Made by a program: the position numbers and the translations under genes. From NCBI GenBank assembly GCA_036936605.1, contig JAUPFV010000004.1, positions 121,198,852-121,262,851 on the forward strand: 64,000 bases of DNA. Reading direction: 5' to 3'. Numbering within the stretch: position 1 is the stretch's first letter; the number at the start of each line of letters is the position of its first letter. The notes under the pieces are model-generated. The model made no database searches. It had not been told where the DNA came from and saw only the letters and a list, made by a program, of their open reading frames with translations. Of this stretch, positions 1 through 9,013 are shown in pieces. This DNA is from Limnanthes douglasii subsp. nivea (lineage: Eukaryota > Streptophyta > Magnoliopsida > Brassicales > Limnanthaceae).

Positions 1-260
1 CATATCGAATCAATGAAAACCCCAAAGCGGCTAACAATTCTAAAGTTAGACGACATGAGTTCAAAATATGAGACAAGGTTTTGGGGAAAGTATTTATGCA
101 TACAAAAGAAAAATAGCTTGGGAAGTTAGGACCTAATTGAGAGGGCCCGTACATGGTAACCAATAAATTGAAGCCGACGAGATATCGACTAAAAGATAAA
201 GAATGAAGGGATCTTCGTCATCTGTGGAACATCAAACACTTTAAATTGTATTTGGAATGA
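1..260 (+). pseudogene. Integrase C-terminal end of gypsy element E (cut by window edge)
   Basis: Plus-strand translation gives the conserved tail of plant Ty3/gypsy integrase: DKVLGKVFMHTKEK, LGKLGPN, EGPYMV, then WNIKHFKLYLE before a TGA at 258-260. The same block ends the integrase of elements A, B and D in this window. At least three internal stops (around 'KI*DK', 'EK*LG' and 'PN*EG') show it is dead. The rest of the element lies to the left of the window. This domain normally follows the DDE catalytic core and helps bind DNA. Family assignment is firm; strand and end are clear. Confidence 0.85.
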
Positions 261-303
261 ATGTAAAAGTTTGTACATATTTTCAAAACTTGTGTAACGA
301 TCA

Positions 304-355
304 GGGGCATACTCTTTCCTACCTTGGTGGCGTAGGAAGGTTTAAACGAGGTGTC
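304..355 (+). other. Conserved post-integrase motif, copy in element E
   Basis: GGGGCATACTCTTTCC, then a short variable stretch, then AAGGTTTAAACGAGGTGTC. It sits 44 bases after the integrase stop. Versions of the same block follow the integrase stop in all five gypsy elements here. In this copy CCTAC and GTAGG can pair to form a small hairpin. Similar ACTCTTT...GGTTTTAACGAGG blocks are known near the 3' end of many plant LTR retrotransposons; the role is not known to me. Confidence 0.75.
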
Positions 356-420
356 CTTATAACCCACTTATACATAACAATTAATTATCATTTAAAAAAA
401 ATTGCACGATTTGTTTTTAG

Positions 421-706
421 ACCGGAAAGGTCTTCCAACGAATGTTGGTTAACAATCTTTATTTTTGAACCAGAAGGGTCTTCCAACGAATGTTGGTCAA
501 TTTTTTTCTAATTTTTGGACCGGAAGGGTCTTCTAATGAATATTGGTCAACAATTTTTTATTTTTGGACTATAAGGGTCTTCCAACGAATGTTGGTCAAC
601 AATTTTTTATTTTTGGAACAGAAGGGTCTTTCAATGAATGTTGGTCAACAATTGTTTATTTTTGAACCATAAGGGTCTTCCAACGAATGTTGGTCAACAA
701 TAAAGG
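421..706. repeat. Tandem repeat, about six copies of a 49-bp unit (element E)
   Basis: The unit contains GAAGGGTCTTCCAACGAATG followed by TTGGTCAACAAT and a T-rich spacer. Repeat starts fall at about 421, 469, 519, 568, 617 and 666, so the period is 48-50. The block lies between the post-integrase motif and the antisense gene, where every gypsy element in this window has a tandem array of a different sequence. The ORFs that can be read here are by-products of the repetition. Confidence 0.9.
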
Positions 707-907
707 TTGGTTGGTAATAATCATTAATAGTTGGGTTGATAAGATAAAATTGTGAAAAGAAGAATTACCCATAAAAGAACTTTTCTATTAATGTAACTTT
801 CAAAGTACAAAATGCCTTAAAATGATATGAGGACTTTACAAAAAGTGCATATGGCACAACCAGTTCACAAAAAGCATAAAAAAATAAAAGATTAACAAAG
901 TTCTTTT

Positions 908-3240
908 TTACTCCGAAGGGGTACCTTCAGAATCATCTTCGAAAAAGCTTGACGAAAAGTTGTTTAAGTCATCAGAATTGCTGGGTGATTCTTCATCCTC
1001 CAAGGAAATGTTTTATGGGTGATACCTATCAGGAACAAGCGCCTATATGGTACCTAACTTCAAGTTTGGAAAGTGTTCATGAAACTTTAAGACCATAGCA
1101 GACTTGACTTTAGCATCCTTATCATCCAACTTAGAGATACAGTCAGTAGCATACTCTCCAAGAGCATCGTTTTTGTACGTTTCAGCTTGGTCTCTGTGAG
1201 TTTTTTCTCAACGTCAACTTTTTCTATATCTTTGACATCCCATTCGAGTACTCTTTCGCCTTATTTTAACCCTCATTAAGACGACCGATGAGCGAATTCA
1301 TATCGGTATCCATAGCAATAAAGTGTTTCTGTTCGTAGTCAAACATGTTTTGCTCCAACTTTAACCGATCTTCCACTTCATCAAGTTGTCAAATATCCGG
1401 CAGCCAATTATTTGTAATAGGCAAGATCTTCCTACTACGGTTTCATAGCGGATCTTCTTTGCAAAGCCTCATTTTTATAAAAAAAATTCGTTTAGCCTTC
1501 CCCTTTAGAAGTGTCGTAGCATAAAGTTGTTTACTAAGTTTGAGGGCTAGATAATCATCTTCGTAAATATCAAACTCCACTGATGGAGAACCAACTTCGA
1601 AGTGTCTAGGGACTCACTCTTCATCACCTTGACCTCTCTGGCCATCAGTTTCCTCGTTTTCTTGAGGAGTAGTTTCTCCGGTTGACGCTCGAGGAGAATC
1701 TGAGTAAATGATAACGAATTTCTCAAGAAAAGGCAAGATAGGCTCAGTTGTCTCATCACCCATATAGGTAATATTTTCCTTAGCCTCTTGGTCACCCTCT
1801 TCAACAATTTTGTGTTTGCCTTTGTTCTTTGATGATTGTTTTTTAGGGACTCTTAGAGCCACCTTCCTCATGATGATTAATCTTGTTTGTCCATTTCAAA
1901 GGGAATGAATCTGGTCTTTTAGCAGATTTCTCGAATCGCGTCTCCCACAACCTGGATATAAAGAAAAATATTTGTTTTCACTTTTTCTTAGCTCCAAGGA
2001 GATCATCTATTATCTTATATTTATTCCCAATATTCAAGGAATAAAAAGGTAAGTGAGGATCTTTTGCGACGCTGGTTAATCTGCTGAACTACTCCATAGA
2101 AAAGGCGACCCATAATATTTGAGCTGCCATTATGCAGGCCATCAAGGTGAACCACATGTTCATACACGCTTGAGTCAGGAACAAAATTATTAACTCAAAA
2201 TACTTCACCAGAATGGGATCCTGAAGACCCCAGTTCAGAATATTCTGATAGACAATTAACTCATTGTCCCGAATAGACAAAAGAGTCTCTCCGGTTTTAG
2301 AAAATTGGATTTTTATGGAGTTCGGAATTCTCCATTAGTCTTGAAGCCTTTCCTCTTCATAAGATTGATAGTACTTATATCTAATCTTGTAAAAATCCAA
2401 AATATGCTTTTCCCTTAACCTCCCAAAGATTGTTTCCTAAGATAGTCTCGATGTTCGAGGGCACTTCGACATCATCTTTATTATTATTCTTCTTTTTCGA
2501 GTTGCTTTCCTTTTGAACAAGTGAACTTAACTTAACTTGGTCCGGGGTGCCTGGCGCCTGGGTGTGCACGGAAGTTCCAATCTGAGAAGTTGAAGCGAAG
2601 ACTTCCTTGGTAGGTCGAGCATCCACATCAACTACTTCATCATCTTGATCGTCTTCACGTTCGTCAACCAAGTGCCTTTCTCTCACCTCTTTGATAGGTT
2701 TCAAGGGGTGCATTCCTGTGGACTTTGTTGTAGGAGAAATAGTTTCCACTGCTATGGATCGAGGGGCTGTTTTTGAAGGTTTTTGAGGAGTGACTTTGGA
2801 AGTAGTTTGAGGAGTACCATATAGAGTATTTTGAGGAGTAGAAGTAGTAGATGTAATCTTAATTTTTGTGTATAATTTATTTACGGACTTCGGATAAAAT
2901 ATTCTTTCTTCGTCACCCATTGGAATAAATATCGATGTAGAGTCTTTTTTTTTTGAAAGGTCTAGATCACCCTTGTCGGGTATCGGACAAGTGTGACCAG
3001 ATGGCTGAGTGAAAGTAGGATTAGACGAAGGACTAGTGTTCGAAGTCCTTTTTACCTCGAAATTCTTATTGATTGGAGGCCACTGACCATAGTATGAGGT
3101 TTTGATAATCTACAATTGTTTGGGCTCCTCGTCTAAATCAGCAAGTTTCTTCTGTTCGGATATCTTGCAGATGTTGAATAAATCCTAGATCTTATATATA
3201 TCAAGTTGCTCATGCTTCTTAGGGAAGAAAGGTGGAAGAA
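908..3240 (-). pseudogene. Antisense accessory gene of element E (Transposase_28-like), decayed
   Basis: Read on the minus strand, N to C: YGQWPP near 3085 (YGSWPP in element D); a low-complexity Thr/Pro/Lys region (2920-2500); a core with SIRDNELIVYQNILNWGL and NMWFTLMACIMAAQ (2280-2090) that matches the same core in D; a Lys-rich linker (about 1860); and an acidic tail (EDDSEGTPSE, stop 908-910). The core is what Pfam lists as Transposase_28, 'putative gypsy type transposon'; its biochemical role is unknown. Compared with A and D, the stretch after WTNK (about 1890) jumps to the Lys-rich linker, so the intron region and part of exon 2 seem deleted. Several frameshifts and stops are present. 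Confidence 0.75.
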
Positions 3241-3346
3241 AATATTTAGAGAATTATTAAATATGTTTCTCTCTAACCAGATATTTCTCTCTCTATCTTT
3301 CCAGAGTTATGAAAGTGAATAACTTCAAAATGTTAAATGGTTTAAG

Positions 3347-3358
3347 TATTTATAAATA
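3347..3358 (-). promoter_or_regulatory. TATA box for the antisense gene of E
   Basis: The minus strand reads CTATTTATAAATAC about 100 bases upstream of the decayed antisense coding region, followed by a CT- and AGAG-rich leader. Related elements A and B have a TATA box in the equivalent place. Here it lies only about 15 bases from the start of the adjoining LTR-like block, much closer than the 300-400 bases in A, B and D. Confidence 0.5.
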
Positions 3359-3372
3359 GAATTTTGGGCTTC

Positions 3373-3693
3373 TAATGGATGTGAAGGCCCAAGTAAATTG
3401 TAATAAATAGTTTTATAAAGTTATCGTATGGGATTTATATTCATTATAAATGTCATGGACTACAATATAATTTGTAGCTTTGTATAACTGCTTTAGTTAA
3501 TCTTCGAGTGTTCCTATAAATAGTGTTAGAGACTATGAATAAAGCTCTCTAGCTTTTGATTCTTGAATTAACTCTTGTCTTTTGCTTATCTCACTATAAT
3601 TTAATCATTCTCATTCTCTCTCTAGAATCACATATATAATTCAACTTTCATATTATAAATTGATTACACTTAACCATAAAATACAAAATTCAC
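3373..3693 (+). repeat. LTR-like block between elements E and C
   Basis: TTTTGGGCTTC followed by TAATGG at 3373 resembles the tract-plus-LTR start of element B (AAAAGGGCTAC, then TAATGAG). Inside are a TATA box (CCTATAAATAG, about 3511), an AATAAA (about 3538) and a CT-rich stretch before the gag start at 3694, the usual U3-R-U5 order. It could be the 3' LTR of E, the 5' LTR of C, or shared. No recognisable primer-binding site follows, and I find no second copy near the right end of C, so boundaries are approximate. Confidence 0.5.
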
Positions 3694-3998
3694 AATGGAA
3701 CCAGAGAAAACAAGAACTAATCATGCAGTTTGTGAAGCAATTGAAGCTATTAAATCAGATTTTCAGAGGGAAGAAAGTAGAGATAATAGTCAGGTTCTAG
3801 AGCAACGTGATCAATCTGGTATTAAAAATCAAATGAATTAATTTTTTAGAAAAGATAACTGTTTTAAATGATGAGTCTGTTCGAAGAGAGCATCAAATTC
3901 AGTATGACAGATTAAAATTTGAAGTACGTCGAGTTGAGGAAAAAAATGAATTGGGAAACCAATCTGATGAGTCTTACATAGCTTACGAAATTCGAAGT
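3694..3998 (+). pseudogene. gag N-terminus of gypsy element C (first piece)
   Basis: The ATG at 3694 opens MEPEKTRTNHAVCEAIEAIK, which aligns with the gag start of element A (MNPEEGDNPSVRKAMEILK). A stop follows after 'KNQMN', then the coding pattern continues to 'SYIAYEIRS', where element B has inserted. Joining 3998 to 24347, with one copy of the GAAGT target site, keeps the frame and gives YEIRSDRKKVHFQ, matching YEQRKVRFE in A. This join independently confirms the limits of B. Gag would form the particle core; this copy is dead. Confidence 0.8.
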
Positions 3999-4368
3999 TG
4001 ATGAGTTTGGATACTTGAGACACAACCCACTGCTTAATCCGGATAGGGGTAATTCGGACCAAAACACTCCACTGAAAAATCCGAACAGGACAAATGTAAA
4101 ACATCTTTTGACTAAGCTATTTGGTAATCTACTTAAAAGACTAATGGGTCCTTAAACTTAACCCGGTTTCACAACTTGGCCCGGTAAACCCATGTGTCAT
4201 TAAATTAAGAGTATAAATACCCCAACCACTCTCATTAATGAGGGTGATCAACATTGAATACAAGCATGCTGCTTAATTATCTCACCACTTCTCACACTAA
4301 ACACAAAATACTTTAAACTTACCAAAACACTGTACCAAAGTACCCCGAGCCTAAAATACACCAAACTA
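3999..4368 (+). repeat. 5' LTR of element B
   Basis: Starts TGATGAGTTTGG and ends CCAAACTA, where the final CA has become TA. It contains a TATA box (GAGTATAAATACC, about 4209). The partner copy is at 23971-24341. Length is 370 bases. Confidence 0.92.
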
Positions 4369-4370
4369 AA

Positions 4371-4388
4371 TTGGCGACCACAGTGGGA
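4371..4388 (+). other. Primer-binding site of element B
   Basis: TTGGCGACCACAGTGGGA begins two bases after the LTR, where a tRNA 3' end would prime minus-strand DNA synthesis. The sequence differs from the sites of A and D. I have not assigned the tRNA. Confidence 0.7.
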
Positions 4389-4441
4389 GCACGAAGGTGC
4401 CTGAATCTTGCATTCAAAACCAGTAGAAAAAACCACTTCGG

Positions 4442-4759
4442 ATGGATCCGAACGAGCAAGGAACTCCACCACCTGTGGTGGAAACGGTTGGGGAAAACAA
4501 AGAATACACCATTGAAGAGCGAGACAAGTTGAGAGCAGAAATAGAGGCGCTAATGACCATAAAACAAGCAGAGAATGGTATAAGGGAGAAATCGGGGGCG
4601 TCAACTATTCATCATACTGACAACCCTAGGGAGAATGATCCATCAATAAAAACTCATTTGAATTCAAAAAAGACTCACATGAGCTCTAAGAAGAAACATC
4701 GGTCCAAACCTATTGAAAGTTCAGATTCAGAGTCCTCTAGTAGCTCTTCGAATGAGGCT
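4442..4759 (+). pseudogene. gag N-terminus of element B (first piece, interrupted by A)
   Basis: MDPNEQGTPPPVVETVGEN... is a charged, Ser- and Lys-rich N-terminal gag region ending in a poly-Ser run. Element A inserted at codon 106. Removing A and one AGGCT copy joins NEA to ELEESLSSSS at 15147 in the same frame, and the reading frame then stays open to a TAG at about 15321. The extra residues read past 4759 (WYELKLD) come from the LTR of A and are not part of gag. Confidence 0.8.
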
Positions 4760-5052
4760 TGGTATGAATTAAAGTTGGATTGATAGAATCAAGAACATAA
4801 ATCTTCACAGAGAGAGTTTTTAGTGGTGAAAATAGTACTGTGCTTCTGATTATATCATGAGTGTAACCGTCTTCCCCAGCCTCTATAAATAGGCCAGGTG
4901 AATCAGTTGCAAGAGCGGTTATATAAGTGAATATTTACAACTTAGTCCCTATATCTCCTATAAAAACTTAATCTTACCTTATATTTGTAGAACTTATCAA
5001 TTTAGTCCTTACTAATTACATTTAGGTCCTCGTAAAATATCTTTCCTTATCA
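4760..5052 (-). repeat. 3' LTR of element A
   Basis: 293 bases, TG...CA. It differs from the 14849-15141 copy at three sites (TATATCA/TATTTCA, TTATATA/TTACATA, TCTCCTAT/TCTCATAT). The TATA-like CTCTATAAATAGG near 4880 reads in the plus direction, against gag-pol. Confidence 0.95.
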
Positions 5053-5092
5053 GTAGCCCCCTAGTTCTTATACAAACAATTTATAAGAACTA
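5053..5092 (-). other. Polypurine tract of A with adjoining perfect hairpin
   Basis: On the minus strand GAACTAGGGGGCTAC directly precedes the LTR TG; this is the expected plus-strand primer. Next to it, 5062-5072 (TAGTTCTTATA) and 5082-5092 (TATAAGAACTA) are an 11-bp perfect inverted repeat with a 9-base loop that overlaps the tract edge. Confidence 0.8.
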
Positions 5093-5447
5093 TTCGCACT
5101 TCGGACTTTACTCCGAGTAAATACAACTTTCTTCACTTCGCCTCTTCATTATGATTAAACTTAATGACTTGCGACTTCTCTTCGAATTTATTAATAAGTG
5201 CAAACAAGTTTCCCAATCACTTCGAATTTTCCAACTTGAAATATAACCTTGCCTCTACTTCGAATATTGTTACTAAAGACATAGTTTTGCTGATGCTTCG
5301 AATTTTCTGATCCCTACTTGATAGATTGATTAGACCTTCATTGGTAGACCTGTGACGCTGCACGTTTCCTTTTCGTTTCACATTCCACCCAATGAGAGCA
5401 ACTCACTGGTTTTGCCTCTTCAGATTCTCAACGTCACTTCTTTAAAC

Positions 5448-5605
5448 TATAAATACCCAGCTCTTCATTCACTAAGAACTTTTTAGAGAAATCACTTCTA
5501 GACCATCTTCATCCTGTTCTTCATCTTCACCCTGTTCTTTATCAACCTTTAAGCCATCTTCATCCTGTTCTTCATAAACCTTCAAGCCATCTTCATCCTG
5601 CTCAA
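5448..5605 (+). promoter_or_regulatory. Internal promoter and repetitive leader of the antisense gene of A
   Basis: A TATA box (CTATAAATAC, 5448-5457) is followed about 30 bases later by a likely start site and then a leader (5503-5605) made of repeats of CCATCTTCATCCTGTTCTTC. The first ATG is at 5629. The promoter lies inside the element and points toward the integrase gene, opposite to gag-pol transcription. Confidence 0.6.
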
Positions 5606-5628
5606 CTTCTCAGATCAATACTTATTGT

Positions 5629-8458
5629 ATGAGAAGATATCCCAAATACAAAAAATCCAAACCCAGAAAACCAGTAAAAGCAAAGAAACCTCTCTTCCCT
5701 GGTTCTAGCAATCAAGTATTTTGAGCTTACGATTATCTTTGCATTTCTCAAAGAGCTAAAGAATACAAAGCTGCTGGGTTAATCTACAACGGTCCTCATT
5801 CTTCCCTTACCACCTTTAAATACGGTAACTTCGATCCCAATCTTGGTACTTCGTCTTCATCCTTAGCTTCAAACCCAGAATCTAGCCAAGAACCTTTTCC
5901 TCTTCGAAATCAACCTACTTCTCCACCATTAAGGCCTCATCGAAAATCTAAGGGTGCCACTTCTGATAAACCATCAACTGATAAAAATCCACAACTCAAA
6001 TCGCCTATCCCACAATTCGAAGCAACTAGAAAATTTCAACCCAAATCACTTACCCTTCAAACCGAAGCTGTTAAAGTTAAACCACGCAAAAAATCGACCT
6101 TTCTAGCAATGGGTGATGATGCAGAGACCTCTTCTCCTCCCCCAAAAGAAGTGGTTGACGTTACACCAGAGAGTAGTCAACCAATTCTTGTGACTCAACA
6201 GGAGACTCAAATCCGAAATCATTCTAATGAAGCCACCGAGGAGGACAACAACAAAGAAAATGATTCTGAAGCTACTGAATCTGATGCCGAAGAGGAATCC
6301 GAGGCTGACGGCGTGGTTCCTCCGAAGAAGATTCGAGGGAAGAAACCTCTCATTACACTCCCCGAGGACGTTGCTGCCTTGGTTCAAGAAAATCTTAAAT
6401 CACTTTCTCCTCGGTACATTCTTGCCCTAAAGAATGTATCCTATATTTACTACCTCGAGTCAGAGAAAGAGAAGCTCAAAAAACTATGGGGATTAACCGA
6501 TAACATGACACTTCGACTACCAGTAGAAGGAGAGACACCTCTGAGCTGTCAGAAAGACGAGCTGTAGTCTACCCTGAGCTTTTCAACTGGGGACTTCGAT
6601 TTCCCCTCGATCCGATGATAGTGAGGTACTTCGAAATTCATAGGTTGTGTCCAACACAAGTCACTCCAAACCAGCTTTTTACCTTATTCTCTGCTATCAT
6701 GGTGTCGAGGCTGGGAGGCATTCCCCTCGAAATTGAAGACTTCATCTCGGTGACCAAAGTTTCCAATGGGCCAGTTTTGCCGTTCTATTACTTAACTCTG
6801 GAGGATGATTTAAAAATTATCGACGACCTCCTCGAAGCTGATAAATTTTGGAAGCAAAGATTCGTCTTCTTATCAGGAGCTTGGGAAAATGGCAAAGAGA
6901 TTTCCGATGCCAATCCCTCAAAACTCACCCTTACTTGGAGAGATAGCAGTAAGTAACACCTCTTTTTTTAAAAAAAAACTTAGCCAAATTAATCAAGTTT
7001 ATTTATCTAACTGTTTATCCCCCCTTTTTCTTAGAAATTCCGAGGCGATTTAAAAGTCGTCGAAAAGATGCCAAGGTCATCTTCCAGCAAATGGCTGAGT
7101 GGACAGAAAAGTCCTGGGGAAATGGCTTTCACTCAGCCTTTGAGCCGATCAACTTTGTCAACAGCCATCTCTGGCGTATATCCTTAGGAGCTGACTTCCC
7201 TCAAGATCCGATGATCCCCCCGGATCCTATCCTAGCAGTTCAAAGAATACTTGCACCAGATGGGAAATGCTACCTTCCCACCAGGAATCGAAGTGAAAGC
7301 CACCTACCACTGAAGAAGAAGGGAAAGAAAACCCTCAAAAAACCCAACACAATCAAGGCTAAACCTTCCAACCATTCGAAGACTGCAGGAAAGCGAAAAG
7401 CATCTGCATCCCAACTTCCCCCCATATCCGAAGAAGACTAACCTGCATAAAAGAAAAAGAAAGAAAGCAATACTCTCAAAAAGAATAAGAAGAAGTCCAT
7501 TACTCCACAGAAAAAGAACGAAGCTGATATGCTCGAGGAGGTTTTGGCTTCCGAGGTGCATGAAAAAATATTTGTGGAAGAAAATCCTCAAGGGGGATTG
7601 GCATTGGGAGATAGCCAGGAAATTGATTATCTTAACTTCAAAGATTTAAATTCGAGCGGAGATTTTGCAGCCACAAGTGAAGATTTTCGACCTATCAACA
7701 CCATTCCATTGACTTCTGCCGATGCTGCCACAACTTCAAAATCCAATGCAATCGTTCCTGTTTATCATCACTCATCGAACTTGCCCAATCCTAACAGATC
7801 CGATGAGGTAACTTCGATTCTTCGCCCTTTTACAAGTTTAAGTGCTGCAGCCAAGAAATTATGTGAAGAGGTGAACAATTCTCAAACCTAATTGGAGCTC
7901 TTTGCACAAGAGCTAGTCAAGAGCAAAAAGGAGACAGAGTCTGAAAAGACTTCGAAAAATAAAGCACTTCAAGATTTCGAGGCTGAAAGAGGAAAGCTTC
8001 TTAAAGAGCATAAAGAAGAAATTGAAGCTCTTGAGACTACTCATCGACTGGCTCTTGAAAGTCTAAAGTCTCAACATTCTACTGCAATTTCCAAAGAGAA
8101 GAAAAAAGCTTCCGATGCTGAGAAACTTGTCAAAGAAACTCAGGAGAAACTGGAAAATTGCCAAACTCAGCTGACCACGCTTCGACTAGGATTCGAAGAA
8201 GAAAAGAATGCTGCCGTCAAAAAGGCCGAAGCCGCTGTTGATTCTTTAATGCTTGAAGGTATCAAGAAAGCTCAAACTGATACAGCCATTCAACTTCTTC
8301 GAGAGGTTCATGCTGCCTGTCCAAGGCTGGATATAACGGACCTTTGGAAACAAGTTCCAGAAGAAAGTCGCCCAAAGGAAGCATTCGAGGTGCCACCAAG
8401 CTCCTCAGAAGAAGAAGATACTTCAGAAGGGTCATCGGAAGAAGAAGATGCCGAATAG
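5629..8458 (+). pseudogene. Antisense accessory gene of element A (Transposase_28-like, coiled coil, acidic tail)
   Basis: Two exons, 5629-6948 and 7035-8458. N to C: basic Lys/Pro-rich N-terminus; Ser/Thr/Glu-rich spacer; core with LRLPVEGETPLS, VVYPELFNWGLRFPLDPMIV, CPTQVTPNQLFTLFSAIM and a PFYYLTLEDD-type stretch (6490-6860), which is the Transposase_28-type domain; WTEKSWGNGF after the splice; Lys-rich linker; long coiled coil (7890-8290); a conserved DITDLWKQVP; and a Ser/Glu tail (EEEDTSEGSSEEEDAE). Damage: TGA at 5722, a one-base deletion near 6566 (core frame shifts), TAA at 7439, 7448 and 7889. The paralogue in D supports the same layout. Function is unknown; the name 'transposase' in Pfam is historical. 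Confidence 0.8.
6949..7034 (+). other. Intron in the antisense gene of A
   Basis: GTAAGTAACACC at the 5' end, then a T-rich tract and TTTTTCTTAG at the 3' end; 86 bases. Splicing joins A6948 to AA7035 (phase 1) and fuses LTWRDS to KIPRRFKSRRKDAK in an open frame leading into the 7091 ORF. D has a GT-AG intron at the same place and in the same phase. Confidence 0.8.
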
Positions 8459-8603
8459 ATTAGGCATGTCATGCTTGTTTTTGTTTTGTATTTGGCTAAG
8501 TAGTTTTCTCCCTTTTTGTAAGCTTTATGTTTTATTCGACAAACAAGCAACTTTTTTTTTTAATATTTTAAACTTCTGGTGTACTTATTTAAACTTGTCG
8601 TTT

Positions 8604-8780
8604 CGAAAAATAGATGCATTCATAAAACGTGGCACCTCGAAAATTAGATGCACTCATAAGACGTGGCACCTCGAAAATTAGATGCACTCATAAGACGTGG
8701 CACCTCAAAAATTAGATGCACTCATAAGACGTGGCACCTCGAAAATTAGATGCACTCATAAGACGTGGCACCTCGAAAAT
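8604..8780. repeat. Tandem repeat, five copies plus part of a 34-bp unit (element A)
   Basis: Unit: TCGAAAATTAGATGCACTCA plus TAAGACGTGGCACC. Unit starts are at 8604, 8638, 8672, 8706, 8740 and 8774. Copies are almost identical, apart from the first, which has drifted. The array sits between the ends of the two convergent genes. The unit is unrelated to the arrays in E, B, C and D. The 8781-8937 stretch holds no gene I can see. Confidence 0.95.
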
Positions 8781-8937
8781 TTGGTTGTTTCTTCGAAGCT
8801 ATTACTTCGGAAAATTATTCTTAGTCAACTTTCAAAGATGATCAATCTTTGCCAAGTCACCAAAATAATAAATCACCAATCATAGTAAACAACCAATGGC
8901 CAAAAGAAATTTTATTAAAAGATTCAATATTAACCAG

Positions 8938-8984
8938 ACACCTCGTTAAAACCTTTCTGGGCCAACAGATAAGGAAAGAGTATG
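8938..8984 (-). other. Conserved post-integrase motif, copy in element A
   Basis: Minus strand: CATACTCTTTCCTTATC, then TGTTGGCCCAGAAAGG, TTTTAACGAGGTGTC. It lies about 30 bases beyond the integrase stop at 9014. Confidence 0.75.
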
Positions 8985-9013
8985 TCTGTTTTACAAAAAT
9001 TCGAAGTTCGGTT

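Noticed and set aside
257..672. Plus-strand ORFs with repeated GSSNECW-type peptides
   Set aside because: They are translations of the 49-bp tandem array and keep no family similarity; the repeat is noncoding.
4248..4604. Minus-strand 118-codon ORF across the 5' LTR and gag of B
   Set aside because: It crosses the LTR/gag border of a plus-strand element and has no recognisable domain; shadow.
6109..6567. Env-like gene
   Set aside because: No signal peptide or membrane segments; the protein is charged, with a coiled coil, and lies antisense to pol.
6109..6860. True DNA transposase, from the Pfam name Transposase_28
   Set aside because: No catalytic triad or terminal inverted repeats can be seen; the elements are clearly LTR retrotransposons. 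The name is historical.
8604..8780. CRISPR array
   Set aside because: Units are contiguous without unique spacers, and the setting is a plant retrotransposon.
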